A stretch of 18,034 nucleotides of DNA from Bacteroidales bacterium. Its GTDB lineage: Bacteria; Bacteroidota; Bacteroidia; Bacteroidales; UBA932. Both the position numbers and the translations under genes were made by a program. Every line of letters begins with the position of its first letter. Within the stretch, counting starts at the first letter, position 1. This document shows positions 9,101 through 17,800 of this stretch, one piece after another. A model generated the notes under the pieces. That model did no database searches. It was not told where the DNA came from and was given only the letters and a program-made list of their open reading frames with translations. The stretch lies in the NCBI GenBank assembly GCA_017551215.1, contig JAFZMA010000171.1, forward strand, positions 1 to 18,034, given 5' to 3'.

Positions 9101-9164
9101 GTGCATAAGCAAATTGCCCAACACACAATAACAGTAACGCCAAAACAAATGTAATTCGTTTCAT
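6150..9164 (-). CDS. SusC/RagA family TonB-dependent outer-membrane transporter
   Basis: This is a 1004-residue TonB-linked beta-barrel that imports oligomers using energy from the inner membrane. A signal peptide ends at FAYA|Q (residue 21). A carboxypeptidase-regulatory-like domain follows (about 24-105: VTGTVTDAANGDPLMDVGVMV). A TonB-box region (LEDVIVVGYGTG) and plug come next (ADALQGQVAGLQVYTSSGDP, RIRGVNSL, PLFVLDGTPV, ILKDASSTAIYGSRAANGV), and the barrel ends in an aromatic residue (GVELTF). Length and order are normal for the family. It is the first gene of the susC-susD-lipoprotein operon, divergent from murI. No N-terminal STN signalling domain is visible, so direct anti-sigma signalling through this protein is unlikely. 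Confidence 0.96.
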   Translation of the reverse strand: MKRITFVLALLLLCVGQFAYAQTIKVTGTVTDAANGDPLMDVGVMVKGTTTGVVTDLNGQYVINVKRDAVLVFKYQGYTDQEVAVNGRSVINVALSMDATQLEDVIVVGYGTGRKISTVVGSAQTVKAKALKDKPVINAADALQGQVAGLQVYTSSGDPSATVSMRIRGVNSLQASTTPLFVLDGTPVLSDIFNTLNPNDIESVTILKDASSTAIYGSRAANGVVYITTKKGTTEKPVVKLTANYGISNIARNPIKRVNSEEWFTLYEMVDPSAKTDPDFQATKKFRLENKIETNWMKWALNQNIPTMGADLSVSGRTKVVDYYISMTANRMEGIEPMTAHNRYAARINMNVKPTDWFKFGISMGLGYQQSRENPYNSDYSSGNRNNWNNPVNFALWAPTWWTPYEILTDRSGKFIGYGEETPYMDDFGAYNPHYRYKYLKVKDNTVRFNGNLYEEVTPLKGLTVRFAQGLEGYDYRWIRRDLQDPEDWIHIYHADGPYVGQSFTRYYRLTSTNTAEYKFQLGENHNFTALIGQEAIINNTTGLSASAYGMPDYRLGTLDNADDEAPKSVGESWSQSKYNSIFSRLSYDYAGKYYIDASFRRDGSSLFGANKRYANFWSAGVMWNIKAENFLKDNSWINKLQLSANYGTVGNSGISNYLSHATVATGTNYMGTTYYINNSGNENLTWETLESLNIALDFRLFNKLEAKVEVYRKNTKDMLLEIPWSYSTGFSGGYGNIGNMKNEGIEATLTYDWIRNENMFLQTSLNVSYNKDKITKLFDGRDSFELPDYGLNYCVGHSAGELWYVKSAGIDPATGRPLWYDKDGNITDVYSDDNRVLLGKSRYAPWSAGLQIDFTYKNFALQAQFSGIFGKYLINNDRYFYTNSNFADNRLASELLTEMWQTPGQIAKYPNPEYVVNGECFDSRLVENASFVRLKGVTLSYSLGKNAINKLGGVLTGVRFFVTGRNLLTWTKYSGWDPEQNINLQLAVYPNTKQYAAGVELTF

Positions 9165-9245
9165 TTGGTTGATTTTTAGTTAATTTTAAGTAGTGTTGTT
9201 TATTTGTTAATAATAATTGTGTTCGGTTGGCTTTAGTTTAGGAGT

Positions 9246-9277
9246 GCAAGATACTGATTTTTATCTCAACCGACAAA
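9246..9277 (-). promoter_or_regulatory. Candidate promoter of the susC operon
   Basis: On the - strand, TTTG (complement of 9274-9277) is followed after exactly 20 bases by TATCTTGC (complement of 9246-9253), a weaker match to TAnnTTTG. The spacing fits the Bacteroidota housekeeping sigma factor. It implies a leader of about 75 bases before the susC start at 9164. The imperfect -7 box could mean low basal activity or a need for an activator encoded elsewhere. Confidence 0.4.
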
Positions 9278-9338
9278 ATTTTTAAGCAATTATTTTAGGG
9301 TGCTTTGATTTTTTAATAAACAAACGCAACATTTATGT

Positions 9339-9346
9339 TATATTTG
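9339..9346 (+). promoter_or_regulatory. Candidate -7 element for murI
   Basis: TATATTTG matches the Bacteroidota -7 consensus TAnnTTTG exactly and lies about 40 bases before the murI ATG at 9386. No TTTG is found at the usual ~20-base spacing upstream, so the -33 half is weak or absent. Confidence 0.45.
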
Positions 9347-9385
9347 TGCTGAATGTAGCCCTAATGTTTGCTAAAACACATATAT

Positions 9386-10246
9386 ATGATAGGTGTATTT
9401 GATTCGGGAGCCGGCGGCCTTTCAGTTTGGAAGGAGCTTATAAAGATAATGCCCTCAGAGAGTTACTTCTATATTTCAGATGCGGCATACTGCCCTTATG
9501 GTAGAAAAAGTAAGGAAATGATATTAAAAAGAGCCTCAGCGATATCTGATTTTCTTATTGAAAGGGGGGCGGAAATTATAGTGGTGGCCTGCAACACAGC
9601 AACAGCCGCAGCTATAGACGGATTGAGGCAAACCTTTGATATTCCGTTTGTTGGAATGGAACCTGCAGTAAAGCCCGCTGCTGCTTTGACAAAGACAGGG
9701 GTTATAGGCGTACTGGCTACACACGGAACGCTGCAAGGTGCTCTATACAAGCAAACTTCCGAAAAATACGCCCGCCGTAAAGAGGTGAAAATCATAGAAG
9801 AAGTGGGAGATGGCCTGGTGGAGCTTGTAGAGGGCGGAAATACTCAATCGCCTGAGGCAGAAGCTCTTATAAGAAGATACATTGATCCGATGATAGAAGC
9901 TGGGGCTGATTGCGTTGTGCTGGGTTGTACCCATTATCCGTTCCTGGAACCTACTATTAATAAGGTGTATTCTGACAAATTGATTGTTATTAATCCGGCA
10001 CCTGCAGTGGCAAAGAGAGCAAGCCAACTCCTTGATAAAGTGCGTAAAAACGGGGTGGCTTCCAAGAAAACCGAAGAATCACTAACGCCGCTGCAGAAAA
10101 ATGTAATTGCTACAACAGGCTCAAAAACAGACACATTACAAAGCTTAGCCGAGTCTGTGACAAGGCAGGTGATAGCAGAGGGCTTATTAAATGAAAGTGA
10201 AATTGAGCATCTGAAAAATAATTTTTTTGTATCTTTGAATATATAA
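9386..10246 (+). CDS. murI: Glutamate racemase
   Basis: This cytoplasmic enzyme makes D-glutamate for peptidoglycan by cofactor-independent racemisation of L-glutamate. The 286-residue protein opens with IGVFDSGAGGLSV, the family N-terminal signature. The two catalytic cysteines are visible in VVACNTA (Cys69) and LGCTHYP (Cys181). The ATG at 9386 is chosen over an in-frame TTG at 9368 because it places the IGVFDSG motif at residue 2, as is usual, and sits well after the -7 element. It is divergent from the susC operon and is followed 26 bases later by hppA, probably as the first gene of a short operon. Confidence 0.95.
   Translation: MIGVFDSGAGGLSVWKELIKIMPSESYFYISDAAYCPYGRKSKEMILKRASAISDFLIERGAEIIVVACNTATAAAIDGLRQTFDIPFVGMEPAVKPAAALTKTGVIGVLATHGTLQGALYKQTSEKYARRKEVKIIEEVGDGLVELVEGGNTQSPEAEALIRRYIDPMIEAGADCVVLGCTHYPFLEPTINKVYSDKLIVINPAPAVAKRASQLLDKVRKNGVASKKTEESLTPLQKNVIATTGSKTDTLQSLAESVTRQVIAEGLLNESEIEHLKNNFFVSLNI
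10230..10237 (+). promoter_or_regulatory. Possible internal promoter ahead of hppA
   Basis: TATCTTTG matches the TAnnTTTG -7 consensus and lies in the last codons of murI, about 36 bases before the hppA ATG. No good -33 TTTG is present at the right distance, and A/T-rich gene ends produce such matches by chance. It could give hppA transcription independent of murI. Confidence 0.3.
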
Positions 10247-10272
10247 TTTAAAACTTTCATAATTTTTTGAGT

Positions 10273-12519
10273 ATGGATACAACCTCTTTACTGTTTTATC
10301 TTGTTCCTGCCGCATCTCTGGTAGCGCTTGGATTCGCGTTCATTTTCTATCGCCAGATGCTGCGTCAGGATGAAGGCACCCCAAGGATGAAGGAAATAGC
10401 CTCTTATGTTAGACAGGGTGCAATGGCTTATCTTAAGCAGCAGTACAAGATAGTCATAATAGTATTTGTGGTTCTTGCTGCAGTATTCGCTTTTCTTGCT
10501 TACGGTCTTGGAATCCAGAACGGATGGGTTCCGTTCGCCTTCCTTACAGGAGGTTTCTTCAGCGGTTTGGCTGGCTACATTGGAATGAGAACCGCTACCT
10601 ACGCTTCTGCCCGTACTGCAAATGCAGCCCGCAAATCTCTGAACAGCGGCCTTAAGGTTGCCTTCCGCAGCGGTGCGGTCATGGGACTTACGGTTGTTGG
10701 TCTGGGACTTCTGGATATATCTATATGGTATATGGTTCTGGACTATTTCATCAATCCTGCAGACGCCGCTCAAAAGCTCACAATAATAACCACTACCATG
10801 CTTACCTTTGGAATGGGTGCTTCTACACAGGCCCTGTTTGCCAGGGTGGGCGGCGGTATCTATACAAAAGCCGCAGACGTTGGAGCCGACCTTGTCGGAA
10901 AGACCGAGGCCGGAATTCCTGAGGACGATCCGAGAAACCCGGCAACCATTGCAGACAATGTGGGAGACAACGTTGGAGACGTTGCCGGAATGGGAGCGGA
11001 CCTTTACGAGTCTTATTGCGGAAGCGTGCTGGCAACGGCAGCTTTGGGAGCTTCTGCATTCATCGGTTCCGGAGCCATGCAGCTGAAGGCAGTTTTTGCC
11101 CCGATGCTGATTGCAGCCGTGGGAGTTTTCCTCTCCGTCATCGGAATCTTCCTGGTTAGGACAAAGGAGAAGGCCAATATGGCTCAGCTTATGAAATCCC
11201 TGAATCTGGGAGTGAATTTCTCTTCCGTTCTGATTGCGGTGTTCTCCTTTATTATATTATATGCGCTTGGACTTACACATTGGCTGGGAATTTCCTTCTC
11301 TGTAGTAACGGGTCTTCTGGCCGGAATCATAATAGGAAAGACTACAGAGTATTACACTTCCCATTCTTTCCGTCCTACGCGTAAAATCGCCGAGAGTGCA
11401 GAAACCGGTTCTGCTACAGTCATCATTTCCGGTGTGGGTACCGGTATGATTTCCACGGCAATTCCTGTGATCACCATTGGCGCCGCCATCATTCTGGCTT
11501 ACCTGTGCGCTACTGAGTTTACGGGCAGCCTGCTTTCCAAGGAGAACCTTTCCCTTGGTCTTTACGGAATCGGAATTGCAGCGGTCGGCATGCTTTCTAC
11601 CCTTGGAATTACCTTGGCTACAGATGCTTACGGCCCTATCGCAGATAATGCCGGCGGAAATGCGCAGATGAGTGAACTGGAGCCTGTGGTAAGAGACCGC
11701 ACGGATATCCTGGATGCTCTTGGAAATACAACGGCCGCAACAGGAAAGGGATTTGCAATAGGCAGTGCCGCCCTTACGGCTTTGGCTCTGCTGGCTTCTT
11801 ACATAGAGGAAATCAAGATAGCTCTTCTCAGGGTTGCAGACACTTCCGGACTTGAGGCTGCCATCCGCAACCTGAATGTCGAATCGCTGAGTATAGACAG
11901 TAAAGAGGCGCTACACGGTGCTGGTTTTGCGGACTTTATGACTTGGTTCGACGTTAACCTCATGAATCCTAAGGTTCTTGTTGGAGTGTTCATCGGGGCA
12001 ATGCTAGCCTTCCTTTTCTGCGGACTTACAATGGGTTCCGTTGGAAGAGCCGCCAAGAAGATGGTGGAGGAGGTTAGACGCCAGTTCAAGTCCGACAAGG
12101 GTATCCTTGAGGGAACAAGCACTCCAGACTATGCACGTTGCGTTGAGATTTCCACACGCAGCGCACAGAAAGAAATGATTGGAAGTTCTCTGCTTGCAAT
12201 AGCCGCTCCTGTTATAGTGGGAATAGTTCTGGGAGTTTCCGGAGTTCTGGGTCTTCTGGTTGGCGGACTCAGCAGCGGATTCGTTCTGGCTGTGTTTATG
12301 GCAAATTCCGGCGGTGCTTGGGACAACGCCAAGAAATATGTAGAGGAAGGCCATTTTGGAGGCAAGGGTTCATACGCCCATAAGGCAACTGTTGTGGGTG
12401 ATACCGTGGGAGATCCGTTCAAGGATACAAGCGGTCCGTCCCTGAACATTCTCATCAAGCTTATGAGCATGGTTTCCATTGTAATGGCCGGAGTAACGGT
12501 AGCTCTGAACATTCTTTAA
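10273..12519 (+). CDS. hppA: Membrane ion-pumping pyrophosphatase, K+-dependent type
   Basis: This integral membrane enzyme hydrolyses pyrophosphate and exports H+ and/or Na+. The protein has 748 residues with many hydrophobic helices, the normal size for the family. The pyrophosphate/Mg site is visible as [11 protein letters not shown] (202-212), [23 protein letters not shown] (214-236) and the late block [20 protein letters not shown]. The sequence [11 protein letters not shown] has Ala488 and Gly491 where K+-independent enzymes carry Lys and Thr, so this one should need K+. Whether it pumps H+, Na+ or both (as reported for a Bacteroides enzyme) cannot be settled by eye. The ATG at 10273 is preferred over a TTG two codons earlier. 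The next gene starts 5 bases after the stop, suggesting co-transcription. Confidence 0.96.
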   Translation: MDTTSLLFYLVPAASLVALGFAFIFYRQMLRQDEGTPRMKEIASYVRQGAMAYLKQQYKIVIIVFVVLAAVFAFLAYGLGIQNGWVPFAFLTGGFFSGLAGYIGMRTATYASARTANAARKSLNSGLKVAFRSGAVMGLTVVGLGLLDISIWYMVLDYFINPADAAQKLTIITTTMLTFGMGASTQALFARVGGGIYTKAADVGADLVGKTEAGIPEDDPRNPATIADNVGDNVGDVAGMGADLYESYCGSVLATAALGASAFIGSGAMQLKAVFAPMLIAAVGVFLSVIGIFLVRTKEKANMAQLMKSLNLGVNFSSVLIAVFSFIILYALGLTHWLGISFSVVTGLLAGIIIGKTTEYYTSHSFRPTRKIAESAETGSATVIISGVGTGMISTAIPVITIGAAIILAYLCATEFTGSLLSKENLSLGLYGIGIAAVGMLSTLGITLATDAYGPIADNAGGNAQMSELEPVVRDRTDILDALGNTTAATGKGFAIGSAALTALALLASYIEEIKIALLRVADTSGLEAAIRNLNVESLSIDSKEALHGAGFADFMTWFDVNLMNPKVLVGVFIGAMLAFLFCGLTMGSVGRAAKKMVEEVRRQFKSDKGILEGTSTPDYARCVEISTRSAQKEMIGSSLLAIAAPVIVGIVLGVSGVLGLLVGGLSSGFVLAVFMANSGGAWDNAKKYVEEGHFGGKGSYAHKATVVGDTVGDPFKDTSGPSLNILIKLMSMVSIVMAGVTVALNIL

Positions 12520-12524
12520 TTTAC

Positions 12525-13607
12525 ATGAAACCGCTGAGATTCAAGTCTGTACGCATTGGCACCATTTGGGGGAGCGAGGAGTGGATTCTCTCTGCCATGG
12601 AGGGAAGGGAGACTGTGTGTATTTCACAGGCAGAGGATTCTGAAGTAGAGGATGATTGTGGAAGTACTCTGTCTTCTCTTGTGGCAAAGTACGGAGAGGC
12701 TCTTCTGGGTAAGCGCGTGTGCGGGAAGTTTGGGACACGGTTTCCTCTTCTGGTAAAGTACATAAATTCCCGTCAGCAGTTATCCGTTCAGGTGCATCCG
12801 AACGATGATATGGCAGACAGGAAAGGTCTTCCAAACGGGAAGACGGAGATGTGGTATGTACTTGAAGCAGAAAAAGATACAGAACTTCTGATAGGCTTTT
12901 CCAAGAGATTTTCCAAGAAAGAGTTTGCGCAGGTTGTAAGCAATTCTATTCAAGAGAAAGATGTGCTTAAGGGAGAGAAAACCCTGGAGGATGTTCTCAA
13001 CCGTTTCTCTCCGCAGAGAGGAGACTGGTATTTCATTCCGGCCGGGACGGTTCACAGCATAGGAGCCGGATGCCGCATCCTGGAAATCCAGCAGCCATCA
13101 GACACCACGTACCGCCTCTACGATTTTAACCGTGTGGACATAGAAGGCAAAAGGCGTCATCTGGATTTGGAAGACGCCCTTGATGCCATTGATTTTGAGG
13201 AAACTCAGGAGAACTATGTGGAGGTTCAGCGCAATGTTTTTGACAAGCCGCACGGTAATATGGCTGGTGAGCAGTCCGGTGGAGTAAAGATAATTCCGTT
13301 GGCAAGATGCGCTCACTTTGTCAGCAACTTCATAAATTTTGACTCTTCGTGTAACTCACTACATTCAAACAATTTGGATGCTTTGCATGTTGATAATACC
13401 TGTTGGGATACTTTCACTCTTATTGTTTGCACGGGAGGAAGCGGAACACTCTTCTACAAAGAATTTGGCTCCGGCTGCATTCGCCAGAGCCAAACTCTTG
13501 TGGACGGAGACCTGTTCCTTATTCCGGCAGAATTAGGTGCGGTGGATATTCTCTCAACCGGCGGCCTCCAGCTTGTGGAAACTCATCTGGAACTTCCCAA
13601 GCCCTAA
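12525..13607 (+). CDS. manA: Mannose-6-phosphate isomerase, class I
   Basis: This zinc enzyme interconverts mannose 6-phosphate and fructose 6-phosphate in the cytoplasm, feeding mannose into glycolysis or supplying GDP-sugar synthesis. The 360-residue cupin-type protein shows the zinc ligands expected for the class: Gln89 and His91 in SVQVHPND, Glu108 in GKTEMWYVL and His177 in IPAGTVHSIG. The likely catalytic Arg197 lies in TTYRLYDFNR. The C-terminal third is a second, less conserved cupin half ending in VETHLELPKP. Only 5 bases separate it from hppA, so the two are probably co-transcribed. It converges on the thioredoxin gene with a 15-base gap, and I see no clear terminator between them. 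Confidence 0.92.
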   Translation: MKPLRFKSVRIGTIWGSEEWILSAMEGRETVCISQAEDSEVEDDCGSTLSSLVAKYGEALLGKRVCGKFGTRFPLLVKYINSRQQLSVQVHPNDDMADRKGLPNGKTEMWYVLEAEKDTELLIGFSKRFSKKEFAQVVSNSIQEKDVLKGEKTLEDVLNRFSPQRGDWYFIPAGTVHSIGAGCRILEIQQPSDTTYRLYDFNRVDIEGKRRHLDLEDALDAIDFEETQENYVEVQRNVFDKPHGNMAGEQSGGVKIIPLARCAHFVSNFINFDSSCNSLHSNNLDALHVDNTCWDTFTLIVCTGGSGTLFYKEFGSGCIRQSQTLVDGDLFLIPAELGAVDILSTGGLQLVETHLELPKP

Positions 13608-13622
13608 TCTGCGTTAGCCCGT

Positions 13623-14744
13623 TTATTTCAGGTATTCCTCAAGGAAGCTTTCTATCTGCTCTTCGGAAGGCGATGCAAGCAGTATCTTGCCTTGGCTGTC
13701 TACAAAGTAACTCTGCGGTATTGAGCTGATATTATAGAGTTTACCTGCCTCGCAATCCCAGAATTTAAGGTCGGAGACATGCTGCCAAACCAGTTTGTCT
13801 TTCTTGATGGCCTCTACCCATTTTTCCTTTTCCTTGTCCAGGGAAACTCCAAGAATGCCGAATCCCTTCTTGTTGTATTTGGCGTAAATCTTTGTAAGGG
13901 TAGGGTTGAAACGGCGGCATGGTCCGCACCAGGAAGCCCAGAAGTCTACCATAGTAACCTTGTTCTTAGGATAAACCTCAGAGAATGTAACTGGCTTTCC
14001 GTCAGGATCGTTGAGCGTGAAGTCCGGAGCCTGGTTCCCAGGAGCCAGAGCTTCTCTCTTATCATATTCTTTCTGCATATTCTTCATAAGTCTGGTGCCG
14101 GCAAATTCAGGAACGGCGGTATATCTCTCAATAACCTTCTTTGCAGAATCCAGGTCAATCTGTGAGTATCTGATAGCTGAATATACTTCTTCCATAGTCA
14201 GAACAGAGAGAGGATTGTTTGCATAGTATTCTTTTTCAACATCTTCTCCCTTCTTCAGAAGAGGCTGTACGATGGCCCAGATGGAATCCTTGACCTTGGC
14301 GTCTCCAGCCATATATTCTTTTTCGAGAGCGTCCATATCAGTTTCTCCGTATGCTGCTTTAATCAGATTATCGAGGGAGTCTTTCTCCATCTGGATAGGT
14401 CCGGTGGACTCTATTGTTGCATGGAAGTGATTTCCGTCTGGAGAGAAACTTACGTTGTAATCTGCGTTCTCGAGGAAGAATCTTGCTATGTTGACGGGTT
14501 CTTCTCCTTCTTTAACTCCCATAATTGAAAAGATGTCGAATCCTTCCACGTTTCCTGTGAATACGGCTTTCTTTTCTACTACTGCAACAGTATCTGCAAT
14601 AGGGTTCTCTTTGTCGCGGTTTGTGAGGATGAAGCTTGTAAAGCTCTCATCTTCTGTGTTTACGGTAACTGTGTATCCCGCCTTTTTCTCTGAGCAGCTC
14701 AGCGCAGTAACGGCGGCAACCACCAGAATAAAAATCTTTTTCAT
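13623..14744 (-). CDS. TlpA-like thioredoxin-fold lipoprotein with an N-terminal DUF4369-type domain
   Basis: This is a 373-residue envelope lipoprotein, probably a thiol-disulfide reductase facing the periplasm. The signal peptide ends in lipobox TALSC (Cys17). Residues about 24-120 form a beta-rich module of the DUF4369 type common in Bacteroidota, followed by a helical linker (about 125-235). A TlpA/AhpC-like thioredoxin domain occupies about 238-373. It opens with APGNQAPDFTLNDPDG and has the redox motif WCGPC at 272-276 and the cis-proline segment SSIPQSYFVD. Partners cannot be identified from the neighbourhood. It is transcribed alone: the rpoC terminator lies upstream and a -7 candidate lies between. 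A specific role such as cytochrome c maturation or stress response is not supported by anything visible. Confidence 0.9.
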   Translation of the reverse strand: MKKIFILVVAAVTALSCSEKKAGYTVTVNTEDESFTSFILTNRDKENPIADTVAVVEKKAVFTGNVEGFDIFSIMGVKEGEEPVNIARFFLENADYNVSFSPDGNHFHATIESTGPIQMEKDSLDNLIKAAYGETDMDALEKEYMAGDAKVKDSIWAIVQPLLKKGEDVEKEYYANNPLSVLTMEEVYSAIRYSQIDLDSAKKVIERYTAVPEFAGTRLMKNMQKEYDKREALAPGNQAPDFTLNDPDGKPVTFSEVYPKNKVTMVDFWASWCGPCRRFNPTLTKIYAKYNKKGFGILGVSLDKEKEKWVEAIKKDKLVWQHVSDLKFWDCEAGKLYNISSIPQSYFVDSQGKILLASPSEEQIESFLEEYLK

Positions 14745-14794
14745 GATCAGATGTTTGTATCAATTGGATTATCAGTTTCGTATTACTACATCCA

Positions 14795-14802
14795 CAAAAT
14801 TA
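14795..14802 (-). promoter_or_regulatory. -7 element of the thioredoxin lipoprotein gene
   Basis: On the - strand TAATTTTG (complement of 14795-14802) matches TAnnTTTG exactly, 50 bases before the ATG. It follows the rpoC terminator. A TTTG lies too far upstream (about 31 bases), so the -33 element is not convincing. Confidence 0.5.
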
Positions 14803-14830
14803 ATGATAATCTTTAATAATGGCGGGGGGA

Positions 14831-14867
14831 AAACAAAAAAGGGGATGGCGTGTGAACCATCCCCTTT
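14831..14867 (-). terminator. Intrinsic terminator after rpoC
   Basis: An 11-bp perfect stem (aaaggggatgg / ccatccccttt at 14838-14848 and 14857-14867) with an 8-base loop is followed on the - strand by a T-rich tract. It starts 19 bases after the rpoC stop. This should end the rpoBC transcript and separate it from the thioredoxin gene. Confidence 0.88.
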
Positions 14868-14886
14868 GAAAACCACTTGTTACGTT

Positions 14887-17800
14887 TTACTCTTCTGCAG
14901 ATACTGCCTGAGCTGCAAGTTCTGCCTGTGCTTTCATCATCTTGCGGTACTCTTCTGAACTTGTGACTACAATCTTTTCGTAGTCTCTCATTCCGGTACC
15001 TGCAGGAATCGGATGACCGCAGATTACATTCTCCTTCAGACCTTCCAAAGTATCTGTCTTTCCGTAGATTGCGGCCTCGGAGAGAACCTTGGTCGTTTCC
15101 TGGAAGGAAGCTGCACTCATGAAGCTGCTTGTCTTCAGAGCGGCTCTTGTGATACCCTGGAGAATCTGGTCTGCTGTAGCAGGAACTGGAGTACGTGCTT
15201 CTACAGTCTTCAGTGCCTGCCTCTTGAGCATTGAGTTCTCGTCTTTGAGAGCGCGGACGGTAACAATCTGGCCAGGTCTGAGATTCTTGGAATCTCCGGC
15301 GTCCAATACTACCATCTTGTCCCAAAGCTCGTCGTTCTGCTTGAAGAATTCCTGACGGTCTACAAGCTGTTCCGGCAGGAAGCGAGTGTCTCCCGGATCT
15401 ACAACCTGCACCTTTCTCATCATCTGTCTTACAATGACTTCGAAGTGCTTGTCGTTGATCTTCACACCCTGCATTCTGTAAACCGCCTGTACCTCGTTTA
15501 CGATGTACTCCTGGACCTTTGTAGGACCGAGGATGCGGAGAATGTCTGCAGGAGCGATGCTTCCGTCTGAAAGCGCGTCTCCGGCTTTCACGTAGTCGTT
15601 CTCCTGAACGAGAATCTGCTTGGTTGTAGGAACCAGGTAGTGTTTCTCTATATCTCCGCGACGGGATTTGATTATGATTTCCCTGTTACCTCTCTTGATC
15701 TTGCCCATCTGGACGTCTCCGTTAATCTCGGCGACAATGGCAGGATTTGAAGGGTTACGTGCCTCAAAGAGCTCGGTTACTCGAGGAAGACCTCCGGTAA
15801 TGTCTCCTGCCTTTGAAGAGGCGGCTCTCGGAATCTTGACCAGAATGTCTCCGGCCTTGACTTCCTGTCCGTCTGATACCATAATGTGTGCACCCAGAGG
15901 GAGGTTGTAGCTCTTGAGCTCAACTCCGTCTTTGTCCACAATCTTGATTACAGGGTTCTTGTTCTTGTCCTTGGAATCGATAACGACTCTGTCTACGTGG
16001 TTGGAGAATTCATCCAAAAGCTCAGACTTGAATGTCTCGTTTTCAACCAACTGGTCGTAAGCGATCTTACCGTCTACATCCGCGAGTGTGAGAGCGTTGT
16101 AAGCATCCCATTCGCAGATCTTGTCTCCCTTCTTTACGAGCTCGTTGTTCTTCTTGTAAAGAATTGAACCGTAAGGGATTCGGTATTCGGACATGGAAAT
16201 TCCGCTTTCTGCGTTGACGATCCTGAGCTCTGTGCCACGGCCGATGACGATGGTCTGCTTCTGACCGTTTTCGTCTATCTTGTCCAGTGTGCGGAGCTCC
16301 TCGAATTCGAGCCTTCCATCGTACTTGGAGACAATTTCATTCTCGGCGACGGAGGCACTTGCAGTACCACCGACGTGGAATGTTCTCAAAGTAAGCTGTG
16401 TACCAGGCTCACCGATACTCTGTGCGGCGATAACGCCCACAACCTCACCGGTCTCCACCATCTTGTTGCGTGCAAGGTTACGTCCGTAGCACTTGGCGCA
16501 GACGCCCTTCTTGCTTTCGCAGGTGAGCACGCTTCGGATTTCTACAGCCTCGATAGGGAGGCTCTCGATCTTGGAAGCGATTTCCTCGGTGATTTCCTCA
16601 CCGGCTCCGATGATGAGTTCTCCGTTTGTAGGATCGTAAATTTCGTGAACAGTGGTTCTTCCGAGGATTCGGTCGTAGAGGGTCTCCACAACCTCGTCCT
16701 TGTTCTTGATTTCGGTTGCTACAAGTCCTCTGAGGGTGCCGCAGTCTTCTTCCGTAACTATCACATCATGAGATACATCCACAAGTCTTCTGGTAAGATA
16801 ACCTGCGTCTGCAGTCTTAAGTGCGGTATCGGCAAGACCCTTACGTGCACCGTGAGTGGAGATGAAGTACTCGAGCACGGAAAGACCCTCCTTGAAGTTT
16901 GCAAGGATAGGGTTCTCGATAATCTCGTTACCTCCTGTAGCACCTGATTTCTGTGGCTTGGCCATAAGTCCTCTCATACCGCAGAGCTGACGGATCTGCT
17001 CCTTGGAACCACGGGCTCCGGAGTCCAGCATCATCCATACCGGATTGAATCCCTCGTTGTCTGCCGAGATTTCCTTGACCACAACCTTACTGAGCTCATT
17101 GTTGACGTTTGTCCAGATATCGATGATCTGGTTGTAACGCTCGTTGTTGGTTATCAGACCGTTGTCGAAGTTGAACTTAACCTCGTCAGCCTTCTTGTAA
17201 CCATCGTCTATGAGCTTCTGTTTGCCTTGTGGAACGATTACGTTTCCAAGGTTGAAGGAAAGTCCTCCGCGGAATGCCATCAGATATCCCATGTTCTTGA
17301 TATCATCCAGGAACTGGGTTGTTCTCATGACTCCGCATGTCTTGATCACAAGAGAGATGATATCTCTGAGCGCTTTCTTGTTGATCAATGTGTTGAGATA
17401 GCCTACTTCCTTAGGAACCACCTGGTTGAAGAGGATACGCCCTGTTGTGGTATCCACCAGATGATAACCCTTTGAAGGATCTGTCATGTCTATAGGCAAA
17501 CGTACAGAAATCTTGGAATGGATATCCAGTCTCTGCTCGTTGTATGCTATGATGACTTCTTCAGGAGAGTAGAATCTTCCGCCTTCTCCCTTCATTCCTG
17601 CCCTTTCCTTTGTGATGTAGTAGAGTCCGAGCACCATATCCTGAGAAGGAACGGTGATAGGGGCTCCGTTGGCAGGGTTGAGGATGTTGTGGCTTCCGAG
17701 CATAAGCAACTGAGCCTCAAGCACTGCAGCATTTCCCAACGGGAGGTGCACTGCCATCTGGTCTCCGTCGAAGTCTGCGTTGAAAGCCGTACATGCCAGA

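Noticed and set aside
9368..9385. TTG start six codons upstream of the murI ATG
   Set aside because: The ATG at 9386 places IGVFDSG at the normal N-terminal position; the TTG only adds a short unconserved extension.
10288..10773. 161-codon open frame antisense to hppA
   Set aside because: It lies wholly inside hppA, which has intact family motifs, and the antisense translation shows no family signature.
13608..13622. Possible terminator between manA and the thioredoxin gene
   Set aside because: Only a 4-bp ctaa/ttag pairing is present, with no T-tract, which is too weak to call.
16375..16947. 190-codon open frame on the + strand inside rpoC
   Set aside because: It is a shadow of the highly conserved rpoC zinc-site and trigger-loop region on the opposite strand.
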